A stretch of 64,000 nt of DNA from Pyxidicoccus parkwaysis (GTDB taxonomy: Bacteria > Myxococcota > Myxococcia > Myxococcales > Myxococcaceae): positions 6,438,001 through 6,502,000 of the forward strand of contig NZ_CP071090.1 of the NCBI RefSeq assembly GCF_017301735.1, given 5' to 3'. Position 1 is the stretch's first letter. Each line of letters opens with the position of its first letter. The notes beneath the pieces are model-generated. The model was not told the origin of the DNA, did not search any database, and saw only the letters and a list, made by a program, of their open reading frames with translations. Made by a program: the position numbers and the translations under genes. Shown here piece by piece: positions 18,199 through 27,033 of this stretch.

Positions 18199-18866
18199 GC
18201 GGAAGCGTGGCGGAGAACCTGGCGGCGGTGCGCGAGCGCGTGGCGCGGGCCTGCGCGCGCGCCGGGCGGCCGGTGGAGTCGGTGACGCTGGTGGCGGTGT
18301 CCAAGCTGAAGCCCGCGGCGCTCATCCGCGAGGCGTACGCGGCCGGGCAGCGCGACTTCGGGGAGAACTACGCGCAGGAGCTGCGAGACAAGGCCGCGGA
18401 GCTGGCGGACCTGACCGACTTGCGCTGGCACGCCATCGGCGCCCTGCAGACGAACAAGGTGAAGTACGTGGCCCGCGTGGCCCAGTCCTTCCACGCACTG
18501 GACAGGCTGGAGGTGGCGCGCGAGCTGTCGAAGCGGCGCGAGGGCGCGCCCGCCCTGCCCTGCTACGTGGAGGTCAACGTGGGCGGCGAGGCCACCAAGA
18601 GCGGTCTCGAGCCCGAGGCGCTGGGCACCTTCCTCGCTGAGGCGCGCACCCTGCCCGGCCTGCAGATGGTGGGGCTGATGTCGCTGCCGCCGCCCACGGA
18701 CGACGAGGCTCGGGCGCGCGGCTACTTCCAGGCACTGCGCGAGCTGGCCCGCGCGCACGGGCTGCCCGGCCTGTCCATGGGCACCACGCACGACTTCGAG
18801 CTGGCCATCTCCGAGGGGGCCAGCGTGGTCCGCGTGGGCACCGCCATCTTCGGCGAGCGGACGTGA
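18195..18866 (+). CDS. yggS: YggS-type PLP-binding homeostasis protein
   Basis: 223-residue alanine-racemase-like TIM barrel without a racemase domain, which binds PLP and buffers vitamin B6 and amino-acid pools. The PLP Lys is in [32 protein letters not shown] and the C-terminal [13 protein letters not shown]-type segment (SMG, then VRVGTAIFG) are typical. The GTG at 18195 overlaps the maf stop (GTGA) and is preceded by TGGAGG, so it is favoured over an in-frame GTG at 18180. Confidence 0.94.
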   Translation: MSGSVAENLAAVRERVARACARAGRPVESVTLVAVSKLKPAALIREAYAAGQRDFGENYAQELRDKAAELADLTDLRWHAIGALQTNKVKYVARVAQSFHALDRLEVARELSKRREGAPALPCYVEVNVGGEATKSGLEPEALGTFLAEARTLPGLQMVGLMSLPPPTDDEARARGYFQALRELARAHGLPGLSMGTTHDFELAISEGASVVRVGTAIFGERT

Positions 18867-18885
18867 CGCCGGCCCCGGCCGGGAC

Positions 18886-19098
18886 TCAAATCTCCTTGAA
18901 CTTCACCCGGCCCTCGGCGCTGAGCATGACGCGGAACTCGGTGCCGCAGTAGTTGCAGCGCACCTCGTCCTGATCGCCAAAAGGCTCGTGCACGGGGTTG
19001 TTGGCGTGGCAGTCCGGACAGTCGAACTCCTTGAACTTGCCCCCGCCGGACGCCTTCATGTCCTTGTCGTCATCGTCGAAGTCGTAGTTGTTGGCCAT
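18886..19098 (-). CDS. Small acidic zinc-ribbon protein
   Basis: 70-residue protein with an acidic N-terminus (DFDDDDKD), a CPDC ... CNYC zinc ribbon (Cys27/30 and Cys48/51) and a basic end (RVKFKEI). The ATG at 19098 is fixed by CAGGAGG six bases upstream. It is convergent with yggS, 19 bp away. The ribbon resembles MJ0042-type or rubredoxin-like knuckles of small regulatory or chaperone proteins; no function can be assigned. Confidence 0.85.
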   Translation of the reverse strand: MANNYDFDDDDKDMKASGGGKFKEFDCPDCHANNPVHEPFGDQDEVRCNYCGTEFRVMLSAEGRVKFKEI

Positions 19099-19413
19099 GG
19101 TGCCTCCTGGCGACTGGCGCCGCGTGGGCGCTTTCCCGTGCGCGAAGGCTAGCAGAGCGCTGTCGCCGGGTGGACACCGGGTCGCATGGAGGGCAGCCGG
19201 GCGCGGGCAGCCAGGGAGGCGCCGCGTGGGCCATGCATGCGAGAGTGTGTCCCCCGCGACGCTCCTACCGGCCCCCAGTGGGGGGAGCGAGCACCCGTTG
19301 AATGCCTGGCCTCCAGGCACGTCAGTGGAAATGCGGCGCGGCGGGGACGGTTGGGGGCGGGTCTGGCGGATGGCGTCCAGGCTACTTAACTTCCTAGCGA
19401 GGGAGCTCACTCG
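19099..19413. other. 315-bp divergent intergenic region
   Basis: Lies between the small zinc-ribbon gene (leftward) and the first DUF3108 gene (rightward). It holds a perfect 7-bp inverted repeat TGCCTGG-CCT-CCAGGCA at 19303-19319 and an AT-richer CTACTTAACTTCC just before the DUF3108 ribosome-binding site. No coding frame with the window's codon pattern and no convincing -35/-10 pair was seen. Confidence 0.6.
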
Positions 19414-20220
19414 ATGCGTGCGCAGTCCAGGTGGGGGTTCGCGGCGGTGCTGGCGGGCCTGGTGTGGTCGGCAACGGCCACGGCCCAGGAGTCTTCCGCC
19501 AATCCGGCCTTCGGCCCCGGTGAGCAATCCCAGTATCGCGTGAAGTACCTCGGCGTGACGGCGGGCACCGCGCAGGTGACGGTGGGCGCGCCCATGAAGC
19601 AGTTCGGCGAGGAGGTGTGGCCCATCATCGCCCTGGCGAAGTCGCAGGACGTCATCGGCGTGTGGCCCATCAAGGACAAGTTCGTCTCGTACTGGCAGGC
19701 CGCCGGGCAGCGCGTGCTGGGCAGTGACTTGCACGCAGACGAGAACAACAAGCGCCGCCGCCAGCGCATCAAGATGCAGCCGGATGGCAAGAGCGCCCTC
19801 GTGGTGAAGCAGAAGGAGGGCGAGCCGCCGCGCGAGTCCACGCGCGACCTGGAGCAGGGCACGCTGGACGTGACGGGCGCCACCTTCGCGCTGCGCAACC
19901 GCGAGCTGGTGGTGGGCCAGGACTACGCCTACCCCGTCTTCACGGGCAGCAAGACGTTCACCATGCGCGCCAAGGTGGAAGGGCGCGAGATGCTGAACAC
20001 GGAGCTGGGACCGAAGGAGGTCTTCAAGGTGCGTGTTCAGGCGGAGTTCGGCGGTAGCCTGACGTCGAAGCGGGACATGTTCGCGTACTTCACCACCGAC
20101 CCCAACCACGTGGTGGTGCGCGTGGAGGCGGACTTCGCGCTGGGGACGATGGTGGCGGAAATCACCGACTACAAGCCGGGCCGCATCATGGAGCTGGCCC
20201 GGGCCGGGAACGACGGGTAG
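19414..20220 (+). CDS. Secreted DUF3108 protein (first copy)
   Basis: 268 residues with a signal peptide (AAVLAGLVWSATATAQ, cleavage likely after residue ~24) and a DUF3108 domain filling the rest: the opening FGPGEQSQYRVKYLGVTAGTAQV, the DKFVSYW segment, and the final GTMVAEITDYKPG. DUF3108 proteins are periplasmic/outer-membrane-associated beta-sandwich proteins of unknown function. The start has GAGGGAG eight bases ahead. It heads a three-gene rightward cluster with the DUF4091 gene (28 bp) and a second DUF3108 gene. Confidence 0.85.
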   Translation: MRAQSRWGFAAVLAGLVWSATATAQESSANPAFGPGEQSQYRVKYLGVTAGTAQVTVGAPMKQFGEEVWPIIALAKSQDVIGVWPIKDKFVSYWQAAGQRVLGSDLHADENNKRRRQRIKMQPDGKSALVVKQKEGEPPRESTRDLEQGTLDVTGATFALRNRELVVGQDYAYPVFTGSKTFTMRAKVEGREMLNTELGPKEVFKVRVQAEFGGSLTSKRDMFAYFTTDPNHVVVRVEADFALGTMVAEITDYKPGRIMELARAGNDG

Positions 20221-20248
20221 CCACCCGCGGGAGCGGCGAAGGGGGCGG

Positions 20249-22141
20249 ATGGGCGGGGCAAAGGCGTGGGTTGTGGTCGCGGCGATGACCGCGACTCCGG
20301 TGACTGCGGAGACGAACGCGGCTCCTGTGGCCGTGGCGATGACCTCGGCGCCGGTGGCTGCGGCAACGAACGCGGCGCCGGTGGCTGCGGCAACGATCTC
20401 GGCGCCGGTGGCTGCGGCGACGAACGCGGCTCCGATGGTCACTGCGATGACCTCGGCGCTGGTGGCTGCGGCACCCGCAGTGGTGGGCACCACGGCTTCA
20501 GGGGCACAGGTGGTCTCGCCCCTGGTGAAGGTGCGTCCGGGTGAAGCGCTGCACGGGCGCCGAGACGCCCGGCTCAGCGTGGCCCGAGGCGAGTGCGAGG
20601 CCACGCAGGTGGTGCTGCCCGCGCACGCGGCGCACCCGAAGGTAGAGGCGCTGTCACTGTCCGGGCCCGGCACCGCGCTGAAGGCCTCCGTGTGGCGTGA
20701 AGCCTTCGTGGACGTGAAGACGCCGTCCAACGGAGAGGGCAAACCAGGCCCGTGGCCGGACGCGCTGGTGCCCGTGGAGGCACCGATTCAAGCATCCGAC
20801 GCGAACCTGCCCACCGTCCTCTTCGTGGAGGTGTGCGCGCCGGAGAAGCAGGCCCCGGGCACGTACAAGGGCGAGCTGCGCGTGAAGACGGAAGGCGCCG
20901 CTCCCGCGCCCGTGCCCTTCACGGTGGAGGTGCAGCCCTTCGCGCTGCCGGCGTCGTCCTCGCTGCCCAACAGCTTCGGCGTGTCGCTGTACAGCATTGC
21001 CCGGGGGCATGGCCTGTCACCGGAGTCTCCCGAGGCGCGAGCGCTGCTGCGCGAGTACGGCCGCGCGCTGCTGGAGCACCGGGTGAGCGCGCACGGCATG
21101 AGCATGACGCCGCCTCCGGTGCGCTTCGAGGACGGCAAGGCCGTGGTGGACTGGCGCGCGTACGACGCGGAGATGGGGCCCTTCCTCGACGGAAGCCTGC
21201 TGCCCTCGGGCGCGCGCTTCACCACCGCCGAGGTGCGCGACAGCAAGCAGGCCAGCACGGACGCGGAGAAGGCCGCGTACTACCGCGCCTTCGTCGAGCA
21301 CTTCCGGAAGAAGGGCTGGCCCGCGCAGCTCTTCTTCTACGCCAAGGACGAGCCGAAGCCGGAGGACGTGCCGCTCGTGCAGGCACAGGCGAAGCGCGTG
21401 CGCGCGGCCGGAGGCATTCCGGTGCTCGTCACCAGCCCGCTGGATGACGCGCTGCGCGGCTCGGCGGACATCCTCACGCCCACGCTCAACTGCTTCTACC
21501 CGCGCCCCGGCCCGCAGACGTGCCGCAACGTGTTGACGGCCCGCACGCTGCGAGGCCACCTGCCGAAGAGCGCGAAGGTGTGGTGGTACCAGAGCTGCAA
21601 CTCGCACGGCTGCAACGGCGGCCCGCCCGAGGACGCGGCGGTGGACGCCGCCTACAGCGGCTGGGCTTCCTACATGGTGGACCACCCCGCCCCGCTCAAC
21701 CGCGCCATGGGCGTGCTGGCCTTCTCGTCCGGCGTGGACGGCGAGCTCTATTTCGACACCGTGTTCGCCTACAACACGAAGAAGGACGTGTGGACGGACG
21801 TCTTCGAGTTCGGCGGCAACGGCGACGGCACCCTCTTCTATCCGGGCACGCCGGCCCGCCTGGGGACGTCCAGCCACCAGCCGGTAATCAGTTTGCGTCT
21901 CAAGGAGATCCGCGACGGGCTGGAGGACTACGAGTACCTCCGGCTGCTGACGGAGCTGGGAGATGGCGCCTTCGCGCAGGCGGCCGCGCGGAGGCTGGCC
22001 CGCTCGGGTTGGGACATCACCCGGGATGCGGGAGAATGGGAAGCGGTCCGCCAGGAAGTCACGGCCCGGCTGCGGAAGCTGTGGGCCAGTTCCGAATATG
22101 CGAAGCGCCCGGGCCGTCAGAAGCCCGACAGCACCCCGTAG
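20249..22141 (+). CDS. Secreted DUF4091 protein with a repeat-rich N-terminus
   Basis: 630 residues. Residues 13-75 are seven tandem 9-residue units (TNAAPVAAA-like) that give an Ala-rich leader; a signal peptide may be embedded at the start. The rest resembles carbohydrate-active DUF4091 proteins: an N-terminal beta-sandwich (about 95-235), a barrel-like central part with PAQLFFYAKDEPKPEDVP and a C-terminal DUF4091 domain ending with ISLRLKEIRDGLEDYEYLRLL. DUF4091 is found in glycoside-hydrolase-like proteins. Enzymatic activity is not certain; DE in AKDEP is a candidate acidic pair. Confidence 0.8.
   Translation: MGGAKAWVVVAAMTATPVTAETNAAPVAVAMTSAPVAAATNAAPVAAATISAPVAAATNAAPMVTAMTSALVAAAPAVVGTTASGAQVVSPLVKVRPGEALHGRRDARLSVARGECEATQVVLPAHAAHPKVEALSLSGPGTALKASVWREAFVDVKTPSNGEGKPGPWPDALVPVEAPIQASDANLPTVLFVEVCAPEKQAPGTYKGELRVKTEGAAPAPVPFTVEVQPFALPASSSLPNSFGVSLYSIARGHGLSPESPEARALLREYGRALLEHRVSAHGMSMTPPPVRFEDGKAVVDWRAYDAEMGPFLDGSLLPSGARFTTAEVRDSKQASTDAEKAAYYRAFVEHFRKKGWPAQLFFYAKDEPKPEDVPLVQAQAKRVRAAGGIPVLVTSPLDDALRGSADILTPTLNCFYPRPGPQTCRNVLTARTLRGHLPKSAKVWWYQSCNSHGCNGGPPEDAAVDAAYSGWASYMVDHPAPLNRAMGVLAFSSGVDGELYFDTVFAYNTKKDVWTDVFEFGGNGDGTLFYPGTPARLGTSSHQPVISLRLKEIRDGLEDYEYLRLLTELGDGAFAQAAARRLARSGWDITRDAGEWEAVRQEVTARLRKLWASSEYAKRPGRQKPDSTP
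20285..20473 (+). repeat. Seven tandem 27-bp units inside the DUF4091 gene
   Basis: Unit translations are MTATPVTAE, TNAAPVAVA, MTSAPVAAA, TNAAPVAAA, TISAPVAAA, TNAAPMVTA and MTSALVAAA. The units alternate in a T-N-A/M-T-S pattern and keep the frame. The reading frame is intact, so the array adds 63 residues near the N-terminus. Confidence 0.9.
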
Positions 22142-22160
22142 TCCCTGTGGAAGGAAAAGG

Positions 22161-23060
22161 ATGAGCTCCATGCGCACCCTCCTCGCGGCCTGGCTGATGT
22201 TGTCCACCGCCACCGCCTGGGCCCAGCTCCCGGACGCGGAAGCCGACAAGCCCGAGGCCGACAAGCCCGCTGCGGCGGAGAACGACAAGCAGCCCGTCAC
22301 CGTCGCCCCGTGCGCGCAGGCACTGCCCGCGCTGCGCACGCCCATGTCCTTCATGCCCGGCGAGGTGCTCGAGTTCGACCTGGACGCCATGGGCGCCCAG
22401 GCCGGGAAGATGGTGATGCGCGTCCAGAAGCAGAAGGACGGGCACCTGCCGGTGGAGGTGGAGGCGCAGACCAACTCCTTCTTCTCCAAGGTGCGGCGCG
22501 TGAAGGGCAGCGCCACCACGTACCTGCACCCGCGCACGCTGCGCCCCAAGCGCTACGTGGAGGACACCACGGAGAACGAGCAGCGCCGCAAGGTGGAGGT
22601 GGCCTTCGGCGCGAAGGACCGCTCGGTGAAGGTGGACTACCAGATTGGGAAGCGCCCCAAGGGGCAGTTCAACTACACCTACGACAAGGACGGCCTGGAC
22701 GTGGCCGGCTCCATCTACCTGCTGCGCCAGCTGCCGCTGCAGGAGAACCTCCAGGTGTGCTTCGACGTCTACGGCGTGCGCCGCATGTGGCGCATGCAGG
22801 GCGCGGTGGTGAAGCGCGAGCAGGTGACGACGCCGCTGGGCCAGTTCCAAGCCTGGCACATGCAGGGCACCGCCACCCGCTTGGACAGGCCCTCGCAGAA
22901 GCGCGAGGTGCACGTGTGGATTTCCGACGACGCCCGCCGCCTGCCCCTGGCCGCCGTGGGCACGCTGGATTTGGGCGCCGTGCGCGCCACCCTCACCTCC
23001 GTCTCCCGCCCCGGCGAGAAGCGCCAGGAGGCCGGCGGAGAGGAGAACATGAAGTGGTGA
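22161..23060 (+). CDS. Secreted DUF3108 protein (second copy)
   Basis: 299 residues with a signal peptide (RTLLAAWLMLSTATAWAQ). A short acidic/lysine linker holds a duplicated EADKP motif. The DUF3108 domain runs from PMSFMPGEVLEFDLDAMGAQAG to LGAVRATLTSVS. It is diverged from the copy at 19414. ATG 22161 follows GGAAGGAAAAGG; a second ATG three codons on is possible. The gene lies 19 bp after the DUF4091 gene and ends before a strong terminator, closing the cluster. Confidence 0.85.
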   Translation: MSSMRTLLAAWLMLSTATAWAQLPDAEADKPEADKPAAAENDKQPVTVAPCAQALPALRTPMSFMPGEVLEFDLDAMGAQAGKMVMRVQKQKDGHLPVEVEAQTNSFFSKVRRVKGSATTYLHPRTLRPKRYVEDTTENEQRRKVEVAFGAKDRSVKVDYQIGKRPKGQFNYTYDKDGLDVAGSIYLLRQLPLQENLQVCFDVYGVRRMWRMQGAVVKREQVTTPLGQFQAWHMQGTATRLDRPSQKREVHVWISDDARRLPLAAVGTLDLGAVRATLTSVSRPGEKRQEAGGEENMKW

Positions 23061-23098
23061 GAGGCTGACGCACCGCCCGCAACCGCGCACCGTCTCCG

Positions 23099-23131
23099 AG
23101 AAGCCCGGGGGGCTCACCCTCCGGGCTTCTT
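23099..23131 (+). terminator. Intrinsic terminator closing the DUF3108 cluster
   Basis: A perfect 10-bp stem AGAAGCCCGG / CCGGGCTTCT (23099-23108 and 23121-23130) around a 12-base loop, followed by TCTATTT. It starts 38 bases after the second DUF3108 stop. Confidence 0.75.
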
Positions 23132-23197
23132 CTATTTCCAAATATTGAAAGCGGTTTGCAAAGTCAAAATCGCGGGCGTAGGGTGCGCGGCGCTCCG

Positions 23198-24532
23198 ATG
23201 ACTGCCCGTACACCCCGACTGCTGTCGCTGCTGTTGTGTGCCCCCCTCCTGCTGTGTGCCGCGCCCGCCTGGGCCGACGAGGACGAGCCGGAGAAGGAGA
23301 AGGAAAAGGAGGAGCACCCCAAGCTGGACTTCGAGCTGGGTGGCTACGCCGACCTCCAGTTCGCGTACTTCAACCACGGAGAGAACCAGAACCGGGCGCG
23401 CGGCTCGCAGCGCGACTCGCGCCTGGCCTTCGACACCACGCGCCTGGTGCTGTCCATGGAGGCGGGCCTCGAGGAGTACGGGCTGGAGGCCGAGGCGGAG
23501 GTGGAGTTCGAGCACGCCGGCACCGGCGCCGCGCTGGAGTTGGAGTACGAGGAGTTCGGCGAGTACGAGCGGGAGGTCGACAAGGGCGGCGAGGTGCTCA
23601 TCGAGGAGCTGTACCTGTCGAAGAAGCTGGGCCGCTACGCGGCGCTCACGGTGGGCCGCTTCTACGTCGCGATGGGCACGCTGTTCGAGTACTACCGCCC
23701 CACGGACTACCTGGGCACGGTGCGGGACGAGGCGGAGACGCTCATCATCCCCAACACCTGGGACGAGATGGGCGTGCAGCTCAAGTGGACGGCGCCCTGG
23801 GGCCTGCGGCTCATCGGGCAGGTGGTCAACGGGCTGGACTCCACGGGCTTCAGCTCGCAGCAGTGGGTGGTGGGCGGGCACCAGCGCCGCTTCGAGGTGG
23901 CGCGCGCCTCGGACCTGGCCTTCGTCGGCCGCGCGGACGTCGTCCGCTTCGACGGCCTCACCTTCGGCACGTCCGGCTACTACGGCAACACCACGCGCAA
24001 CCGCCCCAAGCCAGACCTCATCCAGCAGTGTGAGAACGGCAATGACAACGTGGTGGCGCCGTGCGGTTACGTGTCCGCGCCGCTGGTCATCCTCGACGCG
24101 CACCTGTCGCTGCGGAAGGGCCCCTGGCGCGCGAAGGCATTGGTGATGTGGGGCCACCTGAGCAACGCGGAGCAGGTGTCCCAGCGCAACGCGCGCCTGT
24201 CCAACCTGCTCGGCGTGCTGCGCACTCCCGTCTCGGACAACGCGCTCGCCGCCTGGGCCGAGCTGGGCTTCGACGTGGCGCCGACGCTGCACCTGGGCGA
24301 CGCGCACCAGCTCTTCCCCTTCGTCCGCGTGGACTACGCGGACTCCGAGTTCAACCCGCGCGCGGAGCTGTTCGACAACCCGCGCTTCCGCCGCACCGTC
24401 TACACGGTGGGCACCTCGTACACGCTCGAGGGCCTGGCGTTCGCGAAGCTCGACTTCAGCCACCGCCGCCTCGGCGCCGTCACCTTCCGGCCGGAGAACA
24501 CGCTGCGCGTCTCCACCGGCTTCGTCTACTGA
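23198..24532 (+). CDS. Predicted outer-membrane porin of the imelysin operon
   Basis: 444 residues. A signal peptide (LLSLLLCAPLLLCAAPAWA) precedes a Glu/Lys-rich linker and a barrel of alternating strands starting LDFELGGYADLQFAYF and ending RVSTGFVY, with a terminal aromatic residue. The pattern resembles phosphate-selective or general porins. It is followed 23 bp later by the imelysin gene and then the di-haem gene, an order that suggests an outer-membrane entry pore for the same substrate. The ribosome-binding site is weak. The region before it (23132-23197) is unusually AT-rich. Confidence 0.8.
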   Translation: MTARTPRLLSLLLCAPLLLCAAPAWADEDEPEKEKEKEEHPKLDFELGGYADLQFAYFNHGENQNRARGSQRDSRLAFDTTRLVLSMEAGLEEYGLEAEAEVEFEHAGTGAALELEYEEFGEYEREVDKGGEVLIEELYLSKKLGRYAALTVGRFYVAMGTLFEYYRPTDYLGTVRDEAETLIIPNTWDEMGVQLKWTAPWGLRLIGQVVNGLDSTGFSSQQWVVGGHQRRFEVARASDLAFVGRADVVRFDGLTFGTSGYYGNTTRNRPKPDLIQQCENGNDNVVAPCGYVSAPLVILDAHLSLRKGPWRAKALVMWGHLSNAEQVSQRNARLSNLLGVLRTPVSDNALAAWAELGFDVAPTLHLGDAHQLFPFVRVDYADSEFNPRAELFDNPRFRRTVYTVGTSYTLEGLAFAKLDFSHRRLGAVTFRPENTLRVSTGFVY

Positions 24533-24555
24533 CCCACTCGCAAGGATTCATTGCC

Positions 24556-25656
24556 ATGCCTTCCCTTCCCCGCCCCCTTCGTTTCGCGCTGACGTCCATT
24601 GTCGCGTCCGGAGCCCTGTTCCTCAGCGCCTGTGGCGACGACAAGGACTGCTGCACCCTGCCCGAGTCCGAGGTGAAGCAGGAGCTGGTGGTGAACTTCG
24701 CGGACACGGTGGTGGTGCCCACGTACCAGAGGCTGTCCACGCGGCTGACGGAGCTGGACGCGGCGGCGCGCGCGCTGCAGGCGTCCCCCACCGCGGACAA
24801 GCTGGCTGCGGCGAAGGCGGCGTGGTTCGCCGCGCGCGTGCCCTGGGAGCAGAGCGAGGCGTTCCTCTTCGGGCCGGTGGACAGCTTCGGGTATGACCCG
24901 GCGCTGGACAGCTGGCCGGTGAACCGGACGGACCTGGACGCGGTGCTGGCCAGCAGCGACGCGCTCACCGCCGAGTACGTGCGCAACCTGCAGGAGACGC
25001 AGAAGGGCTTCCACACGGTGGAGTACCTCCTCTTCGGCGAGGGCGGCGCCAAGACGGCGGACCAGTTCACCGCGCGCCAGTTCGAGTACCTCACCGCGAT
25101 TACGAACGAGCTGAAGTCCGTGGGCGCGGCGCTGGCGGGCGCGTGGACGCAGACGGTGGACGGCCGGGCGCCGTACCGTGACACGCTGGCCAACGCGGGC
25201 CAGTCCGGCAACACGGCCTACCCGTCCGTGCAGGCGGCGGCGCAGGAGATGGTGGGCGGCATCATCAACATCCTCGACGAGGTGGCGAACGGGAAGATTG
25301 CCGACCCGTACGACGCGAAGGACCCGAACCTGGTGGAGAGCCAGTTCGCGTACAACTCGCTGAGCGACTTCACCAACAACCTGCGCAGCGTGGAGAACGT
25401 GTACCAGGGCCACACGGCGGAGACGGCGGCCAAGGGCCAGACGCTGCGCGACGTGGTGGGCGCGGGCACCGACCTCGACAACACCATCACCAGCCAGATC
25501 AAGGCGGCCATCGACGCGCTGGCGAAGATTCCCGAGCCCTTCCGCGACTCCATCACCAACGCGGGCTCGGCGGATGACATCGAGGCCGCGCAGGCCGCCA
25601 TCCGCAAGCTGCACGACACCTTCCAGGGGCAGGTGCTGCCGCTCGTGACTCGCTGA
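24556..25656 (+). CDS. Imelysin-family (peptidase M75) lipoprotein
   Basis: 366 residues. The signal peptide ends in a lipobox (LFLSAC, acylated Cys near residue 25). The imelysin domain fills the rest; the family's GxHxxE motif is present as GFHTVEYLLFG, and a second conserved segment reads AWFAARVPWEQSEAFLFGPV. Family members (IrpA, EfeO/EfeM-like, ICMP) bind metal, usually in iron uptake, and the peptidase name is historical. AAGGA lies nine bases before the ATG. It is co-oriented with the porin and the di-haem protein. Confidence 0.92.
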   Translation: MPSLPRPLRFALTSIVASGALFLSACGDDKDCCTLPESEVKQELVVNFADTVVVPTYQRLSTRLTELDAAARALQASPTADKLAAAKAAWFAARVPWEQSEAFLFGPVDSFGYDPALDSWPVNRTDLDAVLASSDALTAEYVRNLQETQKGFHTVEYLLFGEGGAKTADQFTARQFEYLTAITNELKSVGAALAGAWTQTVDGRAPYRDTLANAGQSGNTAYPSVQAAAQEMVGGIINILDEVANGKIADPYDAKDPNLVESQFAYNSLSDFTNNLRSVENVYQGHTAETAAKGQTLRDVVGAGTDLDNTITSQIKAAIDALAKIPEPFRDSITNAGSADDIEAAQAAIRKLHDTFQGQVLPLVTR

Positions 25657-25695
25657 GCGGACGCAGGGCCGGTCGTTTCAAAAGGGGGCAGTACC

Positions 25696-27033
25696 ATGCG
25701 ACGTGCGTTGATGTTGGGAGCGCTGCTGTTGTGGACCACGGGCTGCGGAGAGGAGGCGCCTGGAGCGCCGGCCGAGCCGCCGCGCGCGGGAGGCGCGACG
25801 ACCATCGATGACCGCACGTCGCTGGCCTTCGCCCAGCCCGCGCCCAACCTGACGGCCGAGGACGCGGAGCGGCACCGGGTGGGCGACGCGGCCTTCGAGG
25901 CCGTCTTCGTTCCCGGCCCCGCGGTCATCAACCCGGGGCTGGGGCCCGTCTACAACAACACCTCCTGCAACGGCTGCCACCTGCGCAACGGGCGAGGCAT
26001 GCCGGTGATGGGCACGGGCCCGCAGCGCACGCAGTTGCTCGTGCGGGTGAGCCTGCCGGACGGCACGCCGGACCATCCCAATGGCTCGGTGCCGGTGCCG
26101 GGCTTCGGCTTCCAGGTGCAGGACCAGGCCAACTACGGCGTGCAGCCTGAGGCCTCCGTCGCGCTCGAGTGGGTGGAGACGCAGGGGCGCTACGCGGACG
26201 GCATGGCGTACTCGCTGCGCTCGCCGAAGGTGAGCATCACCCCGAAGAGCGGTGCCACGCTGCCCGAGCGCATGCTGATGTCGCTGCGGCTGCCTCCGCC
26301 GGTGTTCGGGCTGGGGCTGCTGGAGGCGGTGGACGTGTCCACGCTCCAGGCGCTGGCGGACCCGGATGACAGGAACGGGGACGGTGTGTCGGGGCGGCTG
26401 AACGAGGTCTGGGACGTGGCGGCCCAGGCGCTGGCTCCGGGGCGCTTCGGGTGGAAGGCGAACAGCCCGCACCTGAGGCAGCAGTCCGCGGAGGCGTACT
26501 TCAACGACATGGGCATTTCGAATCCCCTCTTCCCGGAGCAGGACGGCACGCACGAAATCACGCGCGACACGCTGGAGGCGGCGGTGTTCTACGCGCAGTC
26601 GCTGGGCGTGCCGGCGCGTACGGCGCTGAGCGACCTGGAGGTAGTGCGCGGCGAGAAGCTCTTCAAGTCGCTGGGCTGCGAGCAGTGCCACCGTGAGACG
26701 CTGGAGACGGGCACGCACACGGTGGCGGAGCTGGTGCACCAGCGCATCCATCCGTACACGGACCTGCTGCTGCACGACATGGGCCCGGAGCTCGCGGACG
26801 GGCGGCCGGACGGCGCGGCCACGGGCGCCGAGTGGCGCACGCCCGCGCTGTGGGGCCTGGGGCTGACGCAGACGGTGCTGCCGTACGCGGCCTTCCTGCA
26901 CGACGGGCGCGCGCGCACGCTGGAGGAGGCCATCCTCTGGCACGGCGGCGAGTCGGCGGCGGCGCGCGAGGGCTTCCGCGGGCTGTCCGCCTCGGACCGT
27001 GCCGCGCTGGTGGAGTTCCTCCACTCGCTGTGA
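25696..27033 (+). CDS. Di-haem cytochrome c lipoprotein (DHOR/thiol oxidoreductase-like)
   Basis: 445 residues. The lipobox is LLLWTTGC, acylated Cys near residue 16. Two CxxCH haem-binding sites are present: CNGCH near residue 93 and CEQCH near residue 330. The fold is that of the di-haem oxidoreductase family annotated as thiol oxidoreductase, often encoded beside imelysin genes. A redox step on iron in the periplasm is the usual inference. AAAGGGGG lies before the ATG. The last 46 bases of the gene are repeated just downstream, within a 79-bp echo. Confidence 0.9.
   Translation: MRRALMLGALLLWTTGCGEEAPGAPAEPPRAGGATTIDDRTSLAFAQPAPNLTAEDAERHRVGDAAFEAVFVPGPAVINPGLGPVYNNTSCNGCHLRNGRGMPVMGTGPQRTQLLVRVSLPDGTPDHPNGSVPVPGFGFQVQDQANYGVQPEASVALEWVETQGRYADGMAYSLRSPKVSITPKSGATLPERMLMSLRLPPPVFGLGLLEAVDVSTLQALADPDDRNGDGVSGRLNEVWDVAAQALAPGRFGWKANSPHLRQQSAEAYFNDMGISNPLFPEQDGTHEITRDTLEAAVFYAQSLGVPARTALSDLEVVRGEKLFKSLGCEQCHRETLETGTHTVAELVHQRIHPYTDLLLHDMGPELADGRPDGAATGAEWRTPALWGLGLTQTVLPYAAFLHDGRARTLEEAILWHGGESAAAREGFRGLSASDRAALVEFLHSL

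Noticed and set aside
20266-20544. Gly/Cys/Asp-rich small protein in an alternate frame
   Set aside because: It is simply the tandem 27-bp array read in another frame. The main DUF4091 frame continues through it.
23145-23175. Fur box before the porin-imelysin operon
   Set aside because: The AT-rich segment contains TTTGCAAA but does not match the 19-bp Fur consensus by eye, so only an unassigned palindrome is reported.
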